The notes under the pieces are model-generated. The model had not been told where the DNA came from. It ran no database searches and saw only the letters and a program-made list of their open reading frames with translations. Below, piece after piece: positions 35,707-47,815 of a DNA stretch of 64,000 nucleotides. The stretch is from Chrysogorgia sp. JL179-B06 (Eukaryota > Cnidaria > Anthozoa > Scleralcyonacea > Chrysogorgiidae), in contig JAYKKM010000376.1 of the NCBI GenBank assembly GCA_035772405.1, positions 338,501 through 402,500 on the forward strand, written 5' to 3'. Position numbers and translations under genes: made by a program. Within the stretch, counting starts at the first letter, position 1. The number at the start of each line of letters is the position of its first letter.

Positions 35707-35992
35707 AGTGCCCCTGCGACGAAATATCACATTACGTTTCTTGGCATTTTTTGTTACAGAACATCAGTTTAGGTTAATAAATGTTCGCATTTTCTAAAAA
35801 AAATGAGCAACAAATATTCTATCACAAGAAATTTTACCTCCAAAGTCGCCCAAATTTAGTCCGCCATTGCTCAAAACTGGTTCCGCGATTCAATAGCAAA
35901 GTATGTGACTGTGACGTCAGAGACTCAACACGTGACAAAGCTCGGTGTTGTTTGGCTTTGTTTTCCGTTGTTTTCTTTATATTTTTTACGAA

Positions 35993-36237
35993 ATGTCGAG
36001 TGTTTCTGAGGACGAATCTTCCGACAATTCGTCGGAGGATTATTCAGAAGCATCTTCTGAAGTCTTAGAAGAGAATTTCCATTTAGCAAGCGAAGAATAT
36101 TTGCCATATGATGAAAACATTGAGCCAATTGCTACTGAACAAGAAGCTGCTGTTTATGCTGACCAAGTGGCTCAGGAAGAAGAGGAGGAAACGATTCTAT
36201 GGAGTAGGTTCTCTGGAGAAGATGCCGGCGAAAACTG
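35993..36237 (+). CDS. Kolobok accessory protein, exon 1 (acidic)
   Basis: Starts at the ATG at 35993 (MSSVSEDESSDNSSEDYSEA) and encodes about 81 residues, mainly Glu, Asp and Ser, ending ...WSRFSGEDAGEN. The donor is GTATGT, phase 2. The acidic tract suggests a nuclear or protein-binding role. The gene reads inward from the left transposon end. Confidence 0.75.
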
Positions 36238-36401
36238 GTATGTAATGCTCAGCTCCGTTGTCTTTGTTTAATACTTGTGTGATGATTGCTTAGATTTTAG
36301 AAATATCTTGAAGTTCACTGTTCGTTGACTTTGTAAATATATGTGTACTTCTATTTTGATAACACTATCAGTTCTTTCATTTTTCCTGCTTGTAATTGTA
36401 G

Positions 36402-36650
36402 GTGCAAGTGTTCCAATTGTTCTTTGGAGTTTGTAGTAAAGGTTGAAGAGTGCAGATGCTGTATGGAAGTGGATAGATGCAGAGAATGGATGGAGGAGGT
36501 AGAGATGAATGCATGTGTAACTATGCATCCTGGATTTACAGATGTCTGTTTAAATCGTTGGGTTTTAAGGACTGCGGGCATAGGCTTTAAAACCAAGAAG
36601 AACAAATCTTATTCTGCCATGTTGGCTCACAGTGACACAGCTGAGCACAA
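36402..36650 (+). CDS. Kolobok accessory protein, exon 2 (P2X7-C-like cysteine domain)
   Basis: Acceptor TGTAATTGTAG, phase 2, giving W-C at the junction. The segment has CKCSNCSLEF, EECRCCMEVD, ACVTMHPGFTDVCLNRWVL. This Cys-rich order, with CVT.HP.F..VCLN.WVL, matches what I know as the P2X purinoceptor 7 intracellular ('ballast') domain. In P2X7 that domain binds zinc and a guanosine nucleotide. Similar stand-alone domains are numerous in invertebrate genomes. The donor is GTAAGT, phase 2. Confidence 0.8.
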
Positions 36651-36748
36651 GTAAGTTCAAATTATTTTCAAAATATACACCTACATTGAACATTTACATG
36701 TACATGCTTCCAACTATTATTAGTGATTCTTGGTTTCTTTTTCCAAAG

Positions 36749-36911
36749 ATTCCTGAGATCTGTTGCTTATAGACAGTTTGTAAGAATGGTTTGGGGATAT
36801 ATTGGGGCATCTAAAAGATATCCATTGCCTTGCTGTGTTTATAACAGTATTCGAAGAACCTATCCAACTGAAGCTAAGCAAAATTACCAAGGCTATGAAG
36901 AAGATGAGTAA
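36749..36911 (+). CDS. Kolobok accessory protein, exon 3
   Basis: Acceptor TTTTTCCAAAG, phase 2. Encodes FLRSVAYRQFVRMVWGYIG and LPCCVYNSIRRTYP, the second half of the same domain (in P2X7-like proteins AYRQFVRW.WG...R...P.C....IR..FP). Stop at 36909-36911. The full protein is about 218 residues. It could be a cofactor of transposition or a captured host gene; its place between the same TIRs as the transposase supports the first. Confidence 0.8.
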
Positions 36912-37423
36912 TTAAATATTGTTGTAAGGCCCGAGGCTCTTCCTAAAAATTGGCTGGATGAAAAAGTGAAAGTTTTGTCTGTTCTTTGTTTCCATTTTTT
37001 CATCATTAAAGTGATTTCATCGTTTTTCATCATTAAACTAGCATTAATGAATGTCAGATTGGGAAAGTGGGTTGATCTATAAAAAATATGGTATAATTTA
37101 AACTTCTCAGTATACATGTACTGTACAAAACAAGAAACTGGGTCTAGCACATTAAATGCACTATGTACTGGCTGTACTGCTGCATTGTCCTTTTTGTGTC
37201 CCTTCCTTGGATTGCCACACTTTCTGCACATAGGGGCTTTTCTTCTGCCAACAATAGGGGTCGGATGCATTATTTCTTGAAGTTCTGCATCTGTTAAAAG
37301 TAATATATAGCCTCGATTAATAGCCTGCCCAAAATATGGGTAAAACAATGTTTTAGTATTGGATTGAGTGCTAAAGCTAAGATTGTTTTGTATTGTTTTT
37401 CTAATTAGGTTATAATCACATTT
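36912..37423. other. Gap between the two convergent Kolobok genes
   Basis: About 500 bp. On the minus strand, around 37190-37340, QEIMHPTPIVGRRKAPMCRKC continued by GNPRKGHKKD is open and resembles the basic CxxC...H knuckle often found at the C-terminus of such transposases. It may be a further last exon. Confidence 0.4.
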
Positions 37424-40400
37424 TTAAATACCAGAACAGGTTGGAGGGCATGTAACTGTCTCTTTTCCTTGTCTATATTTGTATTTATTTTTTGCAGCTT
37501 CTTTGTTTTCCTTCTCTGGCAACATGTTGTGTAGGGCCTCAGGTATCTCCTCATTCAGCTCATCCTTTATGCTTTTCAACACTTCCCTTGGTGTTGTCGT
37601 CATGGTTTTGTAGAGTTCAGCAACATAATCTGATAAAAATATATAAATTAAACTCCACAAATTGTTACAGTACTGTAGGTAGCATTTTTATTTGGTGAAC
37701 TTGATAATTCATTCAGTTATACCATAGTTCTGGATCACTTTCACTTCTCTAACTGTTGCCTCTCCCTCTTTGAATTTGGGGTATGTCACCTTAAGCCTTG
37801 GATTTCCATTCATATCAACTTTTGTTTTTCGATTGAGATTATAGTTGAAGTGGATGGCAGCAAGCATAGTTCTGAAAAATACAACATTTTTATTAATTAC
37901 AGACTCAGAAACATGCATGATGCATGTGAAATAATAAATGGACACTTTATTCAGTGTGTGAAGCCAAGAGAAACCAACTACTGTTACAAGTAGTCCAGGT
38001 GCTGTCACTGACCTGCATAACATCCCTAAGTAAGAATATGCCAGCATCTTGGGGGCAAATTGGTTGACTACGGAGTGATAACCCTCCAAGCAGCTGGTCT
38101 GTGCCACAGGGGATGCCTGCTTTATACCCTTTAACAAGGAACATTTACTGAGCGATTCAACTAACTTCTCATATGCAATGGACCCTGTAAAAAATGCACC
38201 AAACTAATTCAAACCTAGGATGCTGAAAATTGTAGCTATTATAATGCAAGTTAATTGGGTCTGCCCTAAAACAACATTGAAATACCTTTTGTCAACCAAA
38301 CACGTGGAGTGGTAATTAGACCATGGGCACATTTATTAAAGAGCTGGTTAGGCAGATGATTGTGTACGTTGATTACATGGTATAGAAAGGCCTTGAATTT
38401 GGCAACTATAACATCACCAAGTTTTGGTTTAGTTGAGGTTACGGACCAATAAAAGTGTCGCACACAAGCCTTCTTCCACCTAGCAATGGTCTCACAGCCT
38501 TTCTCCTTGCTTAGCTTTGTTAACACCTTTCTGATCTCTGTAATATAATGAGAAAAGACAAAGTGAAATATAGTATGCATAGAAATAATATGATTATCCA
38601 GTTATATGTACAGTAAAGAAAGTCTACTGTCTTGCAACTGACATTGTCAAAAATATATCTGGAATATTACTTTTATAATTATTTAAAGATATATTCCTTC
38701 CATTAATTCATACCCGACCCTATCCTAATTTGTGACAATTTACAGATGTATTAAATTTATGTTTAATCTCAGTTTATCAATTATGTGCTTTACTTTTGCC
38801 AATATGCCACAGATCAAAGAAGTGGTCAACCACTGGCTTCCCAAGTTCTTTACACTTCTTTGGACATTCCTCTCTCATCCACTTTGATATGGACTTGTGG
38901 CGGTCAGAAATGAATGCCTTGATGACCATCCCAGTGCCAAGCAAGAATGTTAAAGCCTTCTGATGTCCCCAAAACTCCATGCTGGAACTGCTACCAGTTT
39001 GGTTTGCCTAACAAAAGATTGAATGTTCCCAAGATTAGTTTCTGTGTTTGGAAGAAATTAAATTAAGAACTAAAAGTTATAAATCATGTAACACTTAATG
39101 TACTGTATATAATAACTAGCCTCTCTTAGTAGAAGTCAAGTGATAATGATGTGTTGAAATATGATTACTGGGTGGAAACAAATTTCTACACTTTTGGTTT
39201 ATGATTTGCCTGTGCTTCAACTTATAGTAACATCTATCTTCTAACTAATTATGAATTATGGTAACTCGTGTAGGAGATTTGGGGTCTGGGAGGGAGTTTA
39301 ACAGATAATGTATGGTACTGTTTACTTTACCTGTACAAGAACAATATGGATTATAAGACCAACAGTGCAACAAAATATGGTATAAGTACCATATTTTGCA
39401 GAGTGGCCCATACTATCATGTCGGCCATCACCCGCAAGCACAACTTCCTTTCCATTTAATGACTTTAGCATCTTGTCCTGATAGGTGCGCCAAAATTTCA
39501 CAATGCTGGGGAACAGAAGATGCCTCTGGTGAAAGTAGTAGGTAGTTTCATTGTAGCAAAGCAGTCCCATGTGCTTAAAAACTAGGAGGACTTTACCAAC
39601 AGATGCACCAGAACAAAGAATAGCAAAGCTCAATAGAAGATTTCCTGCTGGGAACTTTCCTAGCAAAAAAGGTTGGCTTTTCCAAATATAAGTGCCCTTA
39701 CAACTGCTGCACATGGAGTTGATTGACAACATGGTACCAGTTTGGGTCACACTGATCTTAGGATTAGATGCCAGACACAGATGACAATATTGAAAAAGTT
39801 GGAGCAGTTTTGACAAGAACACAATCCCTTTAGGTTCTTCTTGGAAATTTTTCCCCTTGCAACTCAATCTATGAATGAAAGATGTTATATGTACAACCAC
39901 TTTATGAAAAATCTATAAAGTGGTTGTACATGTTTAAAGTTACCTGGATTTTGCACATCCTGGACTTTCATCATCATCATCATCACCAGTCTTGTCATAG
40001 GCATTATCAGATTCCTCATGTGTCCATGGTTCATCATCCTCCACTAGCTTATCATCACACTCTCCAATTGAATCATCATCCATGTCATCTAAAAATGGTG
40101 CTACTGATTCTGGGAATCCATCGTCTAGGTCATCATTACAGGTTTGAGTATCTAGTATAGGGATATAATTATTGTGAAAAAAATTACACAAAAACACAGT
40201 TTTCTTTTTTCTTTTGGCTCATTTTGGTAAATTGGCATTTCGACGCGGGTAAAGGTTAAAACATATAAACAATGTAAAAAACAATCTCACCAGTTGATAC
40301 CACTACTGCTTTTTATTCAATTCTTCAAAGCTTTTTGCCCAATCAGTCTGGCTGGAAATGATCTTTTGTTTCAAGCCATCAACTTTATTTTCCATAGTCT

Positions 40401-41659
40401 TTAACTTTCTCTGAAGTTTTTTCTTGTCTGTCCTCAGGCCTTCACAGATGTCACAAGGATCTGTCCTGTTCGAGACTTCTTCAGGCATCTGAAGTAAAAC
40501 AAGAGACTGAACAATAGGGTAATTAGATTTCTGGGGAGGCTTTAGCATTTTTCATATTTGTTCCATTTTTAAAAATTATCTAGTTAGAAATACATTTTTC
40601 AATGTGAGTCAATTTATAATACCTTGAGTAAAGCACTTGAATGTCCCTCAACTTCAGTTGAATCATAGTTGGTTGAATTATGATCTGGGGAGCTGTGCGA
40701 CATGACAGGTGATGTTGTAGGAATGATCAAGTTGGGGATGCCACTCTATATCAACAAACCAAAATTATCACTAAGTTTTCTTGTTTTTGTGGTGGTACTG
40801 TAATTGTGCAGGGCAAGTTTAACATCTTGCCTTTTCACTTCTCCTTGATTTTTACAACACATCATTTACGATTTACAGAACAAATACATGCATCTCATGC
40901 TACACAATTTCACTCCCTTAATTGTAGGTCGTACAGTACCTTGATGGGAGTGCTTGTCAAAATCTCATCATCAATGGACAAAGCAGGTTCAGGCTAAATA
41001 TCGGAGAAAGCAACAGAACAGTGAAGTTGTAATTACAAAATCATAGAGTCTTAGGACTGTTAGCACGTGAAGATTCTTGCAATATTATAATACGAAAGCT
41101 AAACCCACCGAACAAGACTCTATAGGTGATTCAGCGTCCAGAGTATTAACCGGTTGATGCTGCTGAACAACTGTAGACACTGCATAGTCATTCATAATTT
41201 CACTGATGACCTGAAACAATTTACCAAATCTTTAGTTTTCCTATATTATGCTTTAACAACGGTTGTCCAACAGTTTTCATCATATACATATCAAAGCAAT
41301 ACAAAAATAATGCGACTAGTAAACAAACTACGAAAAAAATGACACGAGCATACCTTTCGTCGACTTCTCGCCGAGGACGGCTTTTGTGGTTCTTTCTTCC
41401 AAACTGTAGGAATGGAACGTGGAAGAAGTCTGCGTCTCAATCCTTCCATATGCATAATAGTGTCAAAACATTCTTCTCGAAAGTGTTCCGAACAGATCAC
41501 AAAGACACTTTTGGAGTTGAAGTTTGCCCGGTGCGTACGAACAAATCGCACCCACTTTTCACGCTCTGTTGTGCTCGCAGGACTACGATGCAATGAGATA
41601 CCGGCGCTCAGGTTCGAATAATTGCTGCAGCCTTGTACTACACAACGACTTGCCGGCAT
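37424..41659 (-). CDS. THAP-DDE transposase of the Kolobok-like element (multi-exon)
   Basis: Reads inward from the right end. Exon 1 (41659-41354) is a THAP zinc finger: CVVQGC, KWVRF, ICSEHF and the IPTVW that closes THAP domains; it binds DNA, probably the TIRs. Phase-0 exons follow at 41210-41109, 40993-40940 and 40745-40623. A coiled-coil exon (40488 to about 40310) has DPCDICEGLRTDKKKL. An acidic exon (about 40147-39944) joins a large exon (39868-39331) in phase 2. The catalytic core is D in GDGRHDSMGHSAKYG (39.4 kb), D in ISDRHKSISKW (38.9 kb) and E in SCLEGYHSVVNQFAPKML (38.1 kb). Further exons lie at about 38540-38290, 37870-37720 and 37640-37424 (stop). The join after the coiled-coil exon is unresolved; an in-frame TAG follows it unless a GTAGTG donor is used. 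Confidence 0.8.
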
Positions 41660-42020
41660 TATAGTTTAGTTCAAAACCGCAGATTATGGAAATTATACGA
41701 CAAGTTGAATGAATGAATATGTAATTGATCATCCCCAAAAAGGGGCTTTTCAGAAAGTTCACTGTAAGTTCACGACAAGTTACAATACACAACTAGCCAC
41801 GTGTTGAGTCTTTGACGTCACTTCCTCTAAATCGCAACCTAAGCGTCCGGAACATGTTCGAGTAATGGCGGCCGTATACTTTCGTATAAAAACAGTCTGA
41901 AAATGCGACTTCCCATGCTCGCAATTGCTTGAAATTTGGCGAGTTAAGTAACAACACCATGCTCTTCACAAATATGCAAAAATTCGGGATACCAAAAATT
42001 TGATCACAGGGGCACTTTAA

Positions 42021-42392
42021 CGTTTCGTCCACTACAATGATAGGTGATACCCAGGCCCTTCAACATAGCACAGCCAAGTACTCTATCAATCGCGTAAACT
42101 GTAAGTGTTCTCCGTACTAATGGGATACATGTCTGGAGATCAACGGAATATATTCCAAGGACTTCTTCCCGATAGAGTTGTGATTGGCATGGTGGATGCA
42201 TTATCAGTGAATGGAGAACACCGGCCTGGAAAACCACTTCACCTAAAGTTCACCGGAGCAACAGGCAACTATATTTCATCATTCCAAACGTTGTATGCTG
42301 GTACCAACAAGATGTTTCAGAATCAAGGCAACGGTGTACTCGAGACGAGTATGCAAATAGTACACCCTGTACGTGTTTTATTTAACAGCTGA
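42021..42392 (+). pseudogene. F54H12.2-like Polinton protein, part 2
   Basis: Immediately after the second TTAA the frame of part 1 resumes (VSSTTMIGDTQALQHSTAK). A frame change follows near 42115, then QGLLPDRVVIGMVDALSVNG and NYISSFQTLYAGTNKMFQN, all typical of the family. The end is lost to a LINE-tail insertion at about 42394. Confidence 0.65.
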
Positions 42393-42393
42393 T

Positions 42394-43139
42394 CTATGTG
42401 TTGGATGGTAGAGAATGATTTAAAACTCAATCAGGACAAGACAGACATTCTTCTTTTTCACTCTAAGTTTCGGAATGGCCCATATCTAGAATGTATACAT
42501 CTTGAGAATGAAAGGATTCCCAAAGTAACTAAAGTCAGAAACCTTGCTATTATCTTTGATAAGCATATGTCCTTTGATGATCAAATAATACAACAATGTA
42601 AATTATATCTATATATCTTACAGAGAAATCAGCACCATGGTTGTGCATGCGTTCATTACTTCAAAAATCGATTATTTTAATTATCTCTACTTTGGTTTAC
42701 ACAAGTGTCAAGTGAAGAGGCTTCAACAACTTCAAAACGCTGCAGCAGTTTTTGTCACTAAAGCCGGAAAATACGATCATATGCCGTTATTGGTAGAACT
42801 TCATTGGCTTCCTGTGTCATATCGCATTGTCTTCAAGTTGTTACTGGGAAGGCAACAAGATCGCTGCGCTCAAACGCCCAAGAACTTCTTATACAGCCTG
42901 TGGCCAAAACCAAATCATATGGAGATAGAGATTTTACTGTCTGTGCCCCTAAACTTTGGAACAAAATCCCTTTAACCATCCGTAAAGCTTATACTGTTAC
43001 TTCTTTTAAAAAGCAGCTTATAACTTATTTGTTTTCTAAATTTATTGATAATAATTTACATTTTAGTTTTAGACTTGTAAAGCGCCATGAGAAAGTAGTG
43101 GATGTGTGCGCTATAAAAATGTACAATTATTATTATTGG
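42394..43139 (+). pseudogene. 5'-truncated LINE tail inserted in the Polinton
   Basis: WMVENDLKLNQDKTDILLFHS, then in shifted frames FITSKIDYFNYLYFGL, LQNAAAVF and ELHWLPVSYRI, and SYGDRDFTVCAPKLWNKIP. It ends in an ATTATTATT run, as CR1/L2-like tails do. At least two frameshifts. Confidence 0.75.
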
Positions 43140-43645
43140 AGATCGTTTTCAACCTATCAGGGATGGGTTGAATGCAAGTTCGGTACGGCTCTGACTGGGG
43201 CTATAAATATCGTGGTGCTTGGAGAATTTCAAAATCTTATCGAGATTGATTGTTTTACCCTCGGATCGTTTACCAAGTCAGATGCAGAAAAACTTAGAGG
43301 TTTTATTCTTAACGTGGACCACAGCGATGGACCTGGTACACACTGGGTAGCTTTTGCATCACCTCGGATGGAAAAGGCGAATTATTTGACTCTTTTGGAC
43401 AACGCCCTAAATTTTACAGCAGAGACTTTCAAACCTTTCTACAAGATCATAGCAATACATTTACTTGGAATGAAAAGACTTTACAGTCACCCTGGTCTCG
43501 TGTGTGTGGACAATACTGTTTATTTGATGCTTTACATCGTAGCAGAAATATTCCCATGTCAACTATTGCTGGTATGTTTACGGATCAACAGGAGTGGAAC
43601 GATACATTAGTTCGTAATTTTATACGTAAATGGTATGTTGTGTAA
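43140..43645 (+). pseudogene. Polinton adenain-like cysteine protease
   Basis: GTHWVAFAS holds the catalytic His, and LTLLDNALN the acidic partner. After a frame break near 43505 the residues around the catalytic Cys (CGQYCLFDAL) and the C-terminus (to about 43645) are read in another frame. This is the Ulp1/adenain protease that processes capsid proteins in Polintons and adenoviruses. The start is missing behind the LINE insertion. Confidence 0.7.
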
Positions 43646-43681
43646 GAATAAAAAGACATGATGTAATTGTAAAAATATTTA

Positions 43682-43864
43682 TTCAATAAAACGTTCAAGA
43701 TTACGAATGCCATTTATATGTATTTTGTTTCTACGTTTCTTTCTTGATTTCGTTGGTGCTCCTGGAAACTGTAGTGACGGCGTCAGAGGATGGTCGCTAG
43801 AAGATGAAGGCTTATTCCTATATTCCTTCACCAGTGGCGAAGTTGGTCCCAAATGGGAGGTCAT
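43682..43864 (-). pseudogene. Basic C-terminal fragment, Polinton-associated
   Basis: Open to a stop at 43682, convergent with the protease gene across an AATAAA-bearing gap. Ends KSRKKRRNKIHINGIRNL, a strongly basic, nuclear-signal-like tail that follows a Ser/Pro-rich part. Identity uncertain. Confidence 0.35.
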
Positions 43865-43944
43865 GATAACTAATAATCCGAGCGCCGAAGACGCGAGGCT
43901 TTCTGGAGGGGTCCGGAAAATTTTGAAATATAGATTCCCGTAAA

Positions 43945-45790
43945 TGGCATTTCCTGCATTCTGAGCGGTGATTTTTCAGCTCGGAAGTTTATAAAATTTC
44001 ATATTTTGGACCGTTTCGCTTTTATCAGAGCGCATCAGCATGCCTAGCGCCTAGCTAGGAAATAAAAATCAGGCGTCGCACGCAGGCTAGCCCCCTCAGC
44101 CCTCCCAATGCATAACGCTTGACACGCAGAGTCGGGCAATGCTATTTTTTCTAATATCTGTTCGATTGAAGGTCTTCGTGTGCCAAAACGTTTATAAAAA
44201 TCAACGGCAAGGTATACGAAACATATCTTTTACGAAATTATATCGGTTTAATGGACATAAAAGCATTGAATCACAGGGTAAACGTCGAATAGATCTTGAA
44301 GCCATGTCCTTTGATTTTAAAGACGAATCTCGCTTTAATCGCTTACGCATTTCTCATAACATCTGATCTTCACATTTTAAGTAGACGAAACGTACAGCGT
44401 TCGATTCGCCAGATTCAAGTGAACATTTCGATATAGAATTTATTTAAATCGGACAAAAACAACGTTTCATAATGATTAATATTACGGAGTTTCACGAGAT
44501 AAATGTCAACATAGCATAATAATATTTTCCTGTCCTTCGCCCTTCGTGGCTGTCCATTCCGTCTTTATGATTGATCTCTCATCCGTGTTTCTCTCATCTA
44601 GTCATCTTGGAGAGAATCTTTGCAATAGTTTGCCGGTTTACAATTCTTGGTAAACTTTTTCAACAGCGATTCATTACCAATAAAACGTGGTCGCTGTCCA
44701 ACAAGAAGATTTTTCTCGTTGATGTTTCGAGCCGAAAACGGTTTTCTAAGTAGTTCACAAACAAGGACTGCTTGGCTCTAATCAGAGCTCGTTAGTGCTA
44801 TGATAAATCAATGATCTCCTTTATAAACAGACGTGCTGTGCAGTCAGGCCATAGTTGGTCAGGCGGAAAGCTAATATTTTGGGCTATTAGGCTATGGTCA
44901 TGCTCATCCAAAATAGCATGACCAGCTTGTCTAAAATAGGCAAACTGAGCATGCGTCAAGTGCCGTCAACCAATAATATTTCGAGAATAAGCATGACTGT
45001 TCATATGGCAGGTCATGCTATTCACAAAGAGCATGACTTGGGCCGGGGCAGGCTCAACAAAAGAGCCTGGGAACGAAGACGGCGGATTTTAGACGCCCGA
45101 TCAATCAGGGCCGGATACGGAGCGAGAATATCCGCGTAATATGCGTGAACTATTATTACTTGTTCTCTTCAAAATGCGCACGACTTCAAAGTTCAAAGGA
45201 GAGATTTCAAATAAAGTAAATAAAAGGAAATAAAACTATATATTTTCAGGAAATTTAATTTTTAGTCATGCTGAGCATGACTAGCATGACCGCTAGCTTC
45301 GCCACACCAAATGTAGTGGCTCTTCGTTTCTGACGATTGCTTCGGGTACATTCAAACGTCCTAAAGCTTTTGCGAACAGTTGCCATCATGCAGGGTTGAA
45401 ATTCTTTCTTTGACCAAATCAATGACGAATTCTTCCTTCAAAAACCATCTGCCCCTGATCGTTCCATCCAACCACATCTTTATTTGCTTTTATCTACTTG
45501 ATCAGTTGTACAGCTCTTAATTTCATCGTGGATGGTACACTTTCAATGATATCACACTCGATTTCCCCAGGTGGTTCAGGCGTTGTCTCTGTTGAAGGTT
45601 CGGATCTGTTCTTCTGCTGCGATAGGTTGCGAAGGGACAACACTTATAGGAACAGGCCGATGCATTCATTTGCATAATAATTGAGATAGCGTTGAAAGGT
45701 CTGATTATACAACTTCACTTTATAGTCAGATCTCCCACATTCACTAATCAGTGTGTATATTAACACATTCACTTTATAGTCTCATGTTAT
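43945..45790. other. No gene recognised; CATGAC-rich repeat at 44880-45310
   Basis: The stretch 44880-45310 has repeated GTCATGCT/AGCATGAC motifs in both orientations (GTCATGCTCATCC, AGCATGACCAGC, GTCATGCTGAGCATGACTAGC), probably ends of a decayed DNA element. The rest holds nothing I can name. Confidence 0.4.
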
Positions 45791-45793
45791 ATC

Positions 45794-46166
45794 TTAACGT
45801 TGCAGCAAATTGTCCATTTCCGAGTCTAACTGGTTCACATGAGCAGTCAGTGGCAAAACCAAGGGTTTCGTTGTAGCAATGTGTTCTGGGACCAGAACCA
45901 GTCTTTTGACATGTTCTATTATTTGATCAGAAAGCTCGTTAATTGTTCTAAGACAAGAGCGAGCAGAAAAGGCAAAAATCCGTCTCCTTTTGTAGAACAA
46001 CTCTCCTTCTTTTCGTGATCGGGTTTCTTTTATCAGCGACAATCTCAATGTGATCTGAGAATGGTGTAAGCTTTTTATTCGTTTTTGGACTAATCCTAAT
46101 TGTTTCACGGCAAATTATCAAAAGGGACTCAATAATGGCTTCCAATAAATCTGTATATAAATTCAC
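45794..46166 (-). pseudogene. Small basic Polinton protein, frame-broken
   Basis: The upper frame (from 46166) reads KLTPFSDHIEIVADKRNPIT followed by KRRRVVLQK. The lower frame (to 45794) reads IIEHVKRLVLVPEHIATTKP and HVNQLDSEMDNLLQR. Proteins with this order, a Lys/Arg stretch followed by a short hydrophobic and an amphipathic tail, recur in Polinton-like elements. The function is not known to me. One frameshift near 46010. Confidence 0.5.
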
Positions 46167-46523
46167 TAAATCTTTTAAGCCTACGTTAACTATTTTTTTC
46201 AGTAATTGATAATTTTATATTTGTATATAGTTTACTATTTTATAGATTTTTAAAGTTGGTGTGATATTTGTACGAATTTTACCGACTTAATAAAATGTAG
46301 AAAAATGTAGATGTATCAGCAGCTTTTATGATCGCTCTTCGCATAGACGGTTTACACTTTGTCAATAATCTTAAAACATCAGTTTCTCTTCACACGACTG
46401 GACATCCTAAAATGAATAAACGTTTTACTGTACTGTGTTTTTATACGCGAGGTAGGTAGACGTAATGTTTATCTGTTGGGAAGATTCCGGATCGAATTCG
46501 TATTTTGTCGGGACATGTCGGTG

Positions 46524-47330
46524 TCAGTTCGACAAACATGCAGGAGTAAGGCACTCTTGTTTCCATTTGATAAGCTTGCTGGAAAATCTTTGTATTGCTT
46601 GGCAAGGTGGATCAACTACTTTGCAAGGTGGATCACTTGGCTGGCATCGCGGACGTTCTTGGTCAAAACGAGGTTGCTGGCGCGCGTTGAGGGAAATAGT
46701 TCGATAATCTTTACTTTGATGAAACATTTTGTACGATATAGATGCACTAAGGTTTCCATGGTGCGACTTTTTCGTAAGTAATTTAGCAATGATAGCATCC
46801 TTTCCCCCCATCATATCGTCAATGATAAATAAATTTCTTATCTCGGGGTTCATGGAATCCAACATGGAATCAGGTAAACCTTGAACAAACTGAATACCCT
46901 GTACAAGAAGCTCTATTTGAACAAAGGATTCCTGATATTCGGAATAAAAGTAAACAATATTTTCAGGCTGAGGATCGATCATCACTTGAGCGTTGGCTAA
47001 TAATGTTTTGACAAACGTTGTCTTTCCCGTCTTGGTTCCTCCAGAGACCAGAAGTCCAAAAGGGACAGTATCAGTAAACGGGAGATGTATTATTCTTCTA
47101 TCATAGGAAGCCATATCCGGTTGATTGTCTGTGACTTCAGAATGAAATAATTTCTGATGGTTAGCGCTATTACTTGATGCGACGAATAATCCAAAGGAAG
47201 AGATTGGTTGAGAGGAGATCTTTTTACCATGAACGTTGTTCATATGGTGGCGAAGGTGTTCTCTTCTTGACAAAGTCGTTCCACATGTTGTTCCACTGAT
47301 GAGACTCGACTGAACATGAAATGAAACTAT
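46524..47330 (-). pseudogene. Polinton packaging ATPase (FtsK-HerA/A32 type) with N-terminal zinc finger
   Basis: From the top: a C2H2-like start (CGTTLSRREHLRHHMNNVH), then the Walker A loop SGGTKTGKTTF, and Walker B LFIIDDMM. This ATPase family packages genomes into capsids in Polintons, poxviruses and related viruses. The frame breaks after Walker B near 46750. A later part in another frame (VRDASQVIHLAK) should be the sensor region. Confidence 0.75.
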
Positions 47331-47362
47331 TTTCTAAATTATCTTAATGTTATAGGATACCT

Positions 47363-47815
47363 AATCTGATCACCCAAAAGCACCCCAAAAATATCCCAAA
47401 CGCCACCATCTCCCTACGAACAGCTCAAACACCCCTAAGCGCCCCCATGCAACACCTCAAAACACCCCCAAAACACTACCAAAGCACCCCCACAATCTAA
47501 AATACCCCAAATTCACCCCAAAACACCCCAACATCCCCAAACTTCTTCATCACCCTGCGAAAAACTAAAAACACCCCCCTAGCGCCCCAAAACACTCCAC
47601 GACACCCAAAAAATACCTCAACACCCCGAAAACTCCCTCAAATCTAAAACACCTCCAAATGCACCCGAAACATCCCCAACACCTCGGAAACAGCCCCAAA
47701 CAAGCACTAGTGCCTCTAAAACACTCTACGAGACCCCAAAGCACCAAAGTACCCCCACAATCTAAAACACCCCCAAATGCACCACAACACCCTGCAACCA
47801 CCCACAAACGTATTA
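47363..47815. repeat. CACCCCAAAA microrepeat
   Basis: About 450 bp of imperfect CACCCCxAAA units (CACCCCCAAAACAC, CCCACAATCTAAAA). It is the complement of the 34200-34350 repeat. Confidence 0.7.

Larger units (their letters stand above)
35707..42016. mobile_element. Kolobok-like DNA transposon, 6.3 kb, two convergent genes
   Basis: TTAA on both sides (35703-35706 and 42017-42020). The ends are AGTGCCCCTG...CAGGGGCACT, with looser inverted similarity further in: GACTCAACACGTG at 35917 against CACGTGTTGAGTC at 41798. Each end drives one gene inward: an acidic cysteine protein on the plus strand (35993-36911) and a THAP-DDE transposase on the minus strand (41659-37424). TTAA duplications plus a THAP-bearing transposase fit the Kolobok superfamily. 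All visible reading frames are open, so the copy may be recent. At 41690-41765 a tiny LINE-tail-like segment (CATCCCCAAAAAGGGGCTTTTCAG) is present near the right end. Confidence 0.85.
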
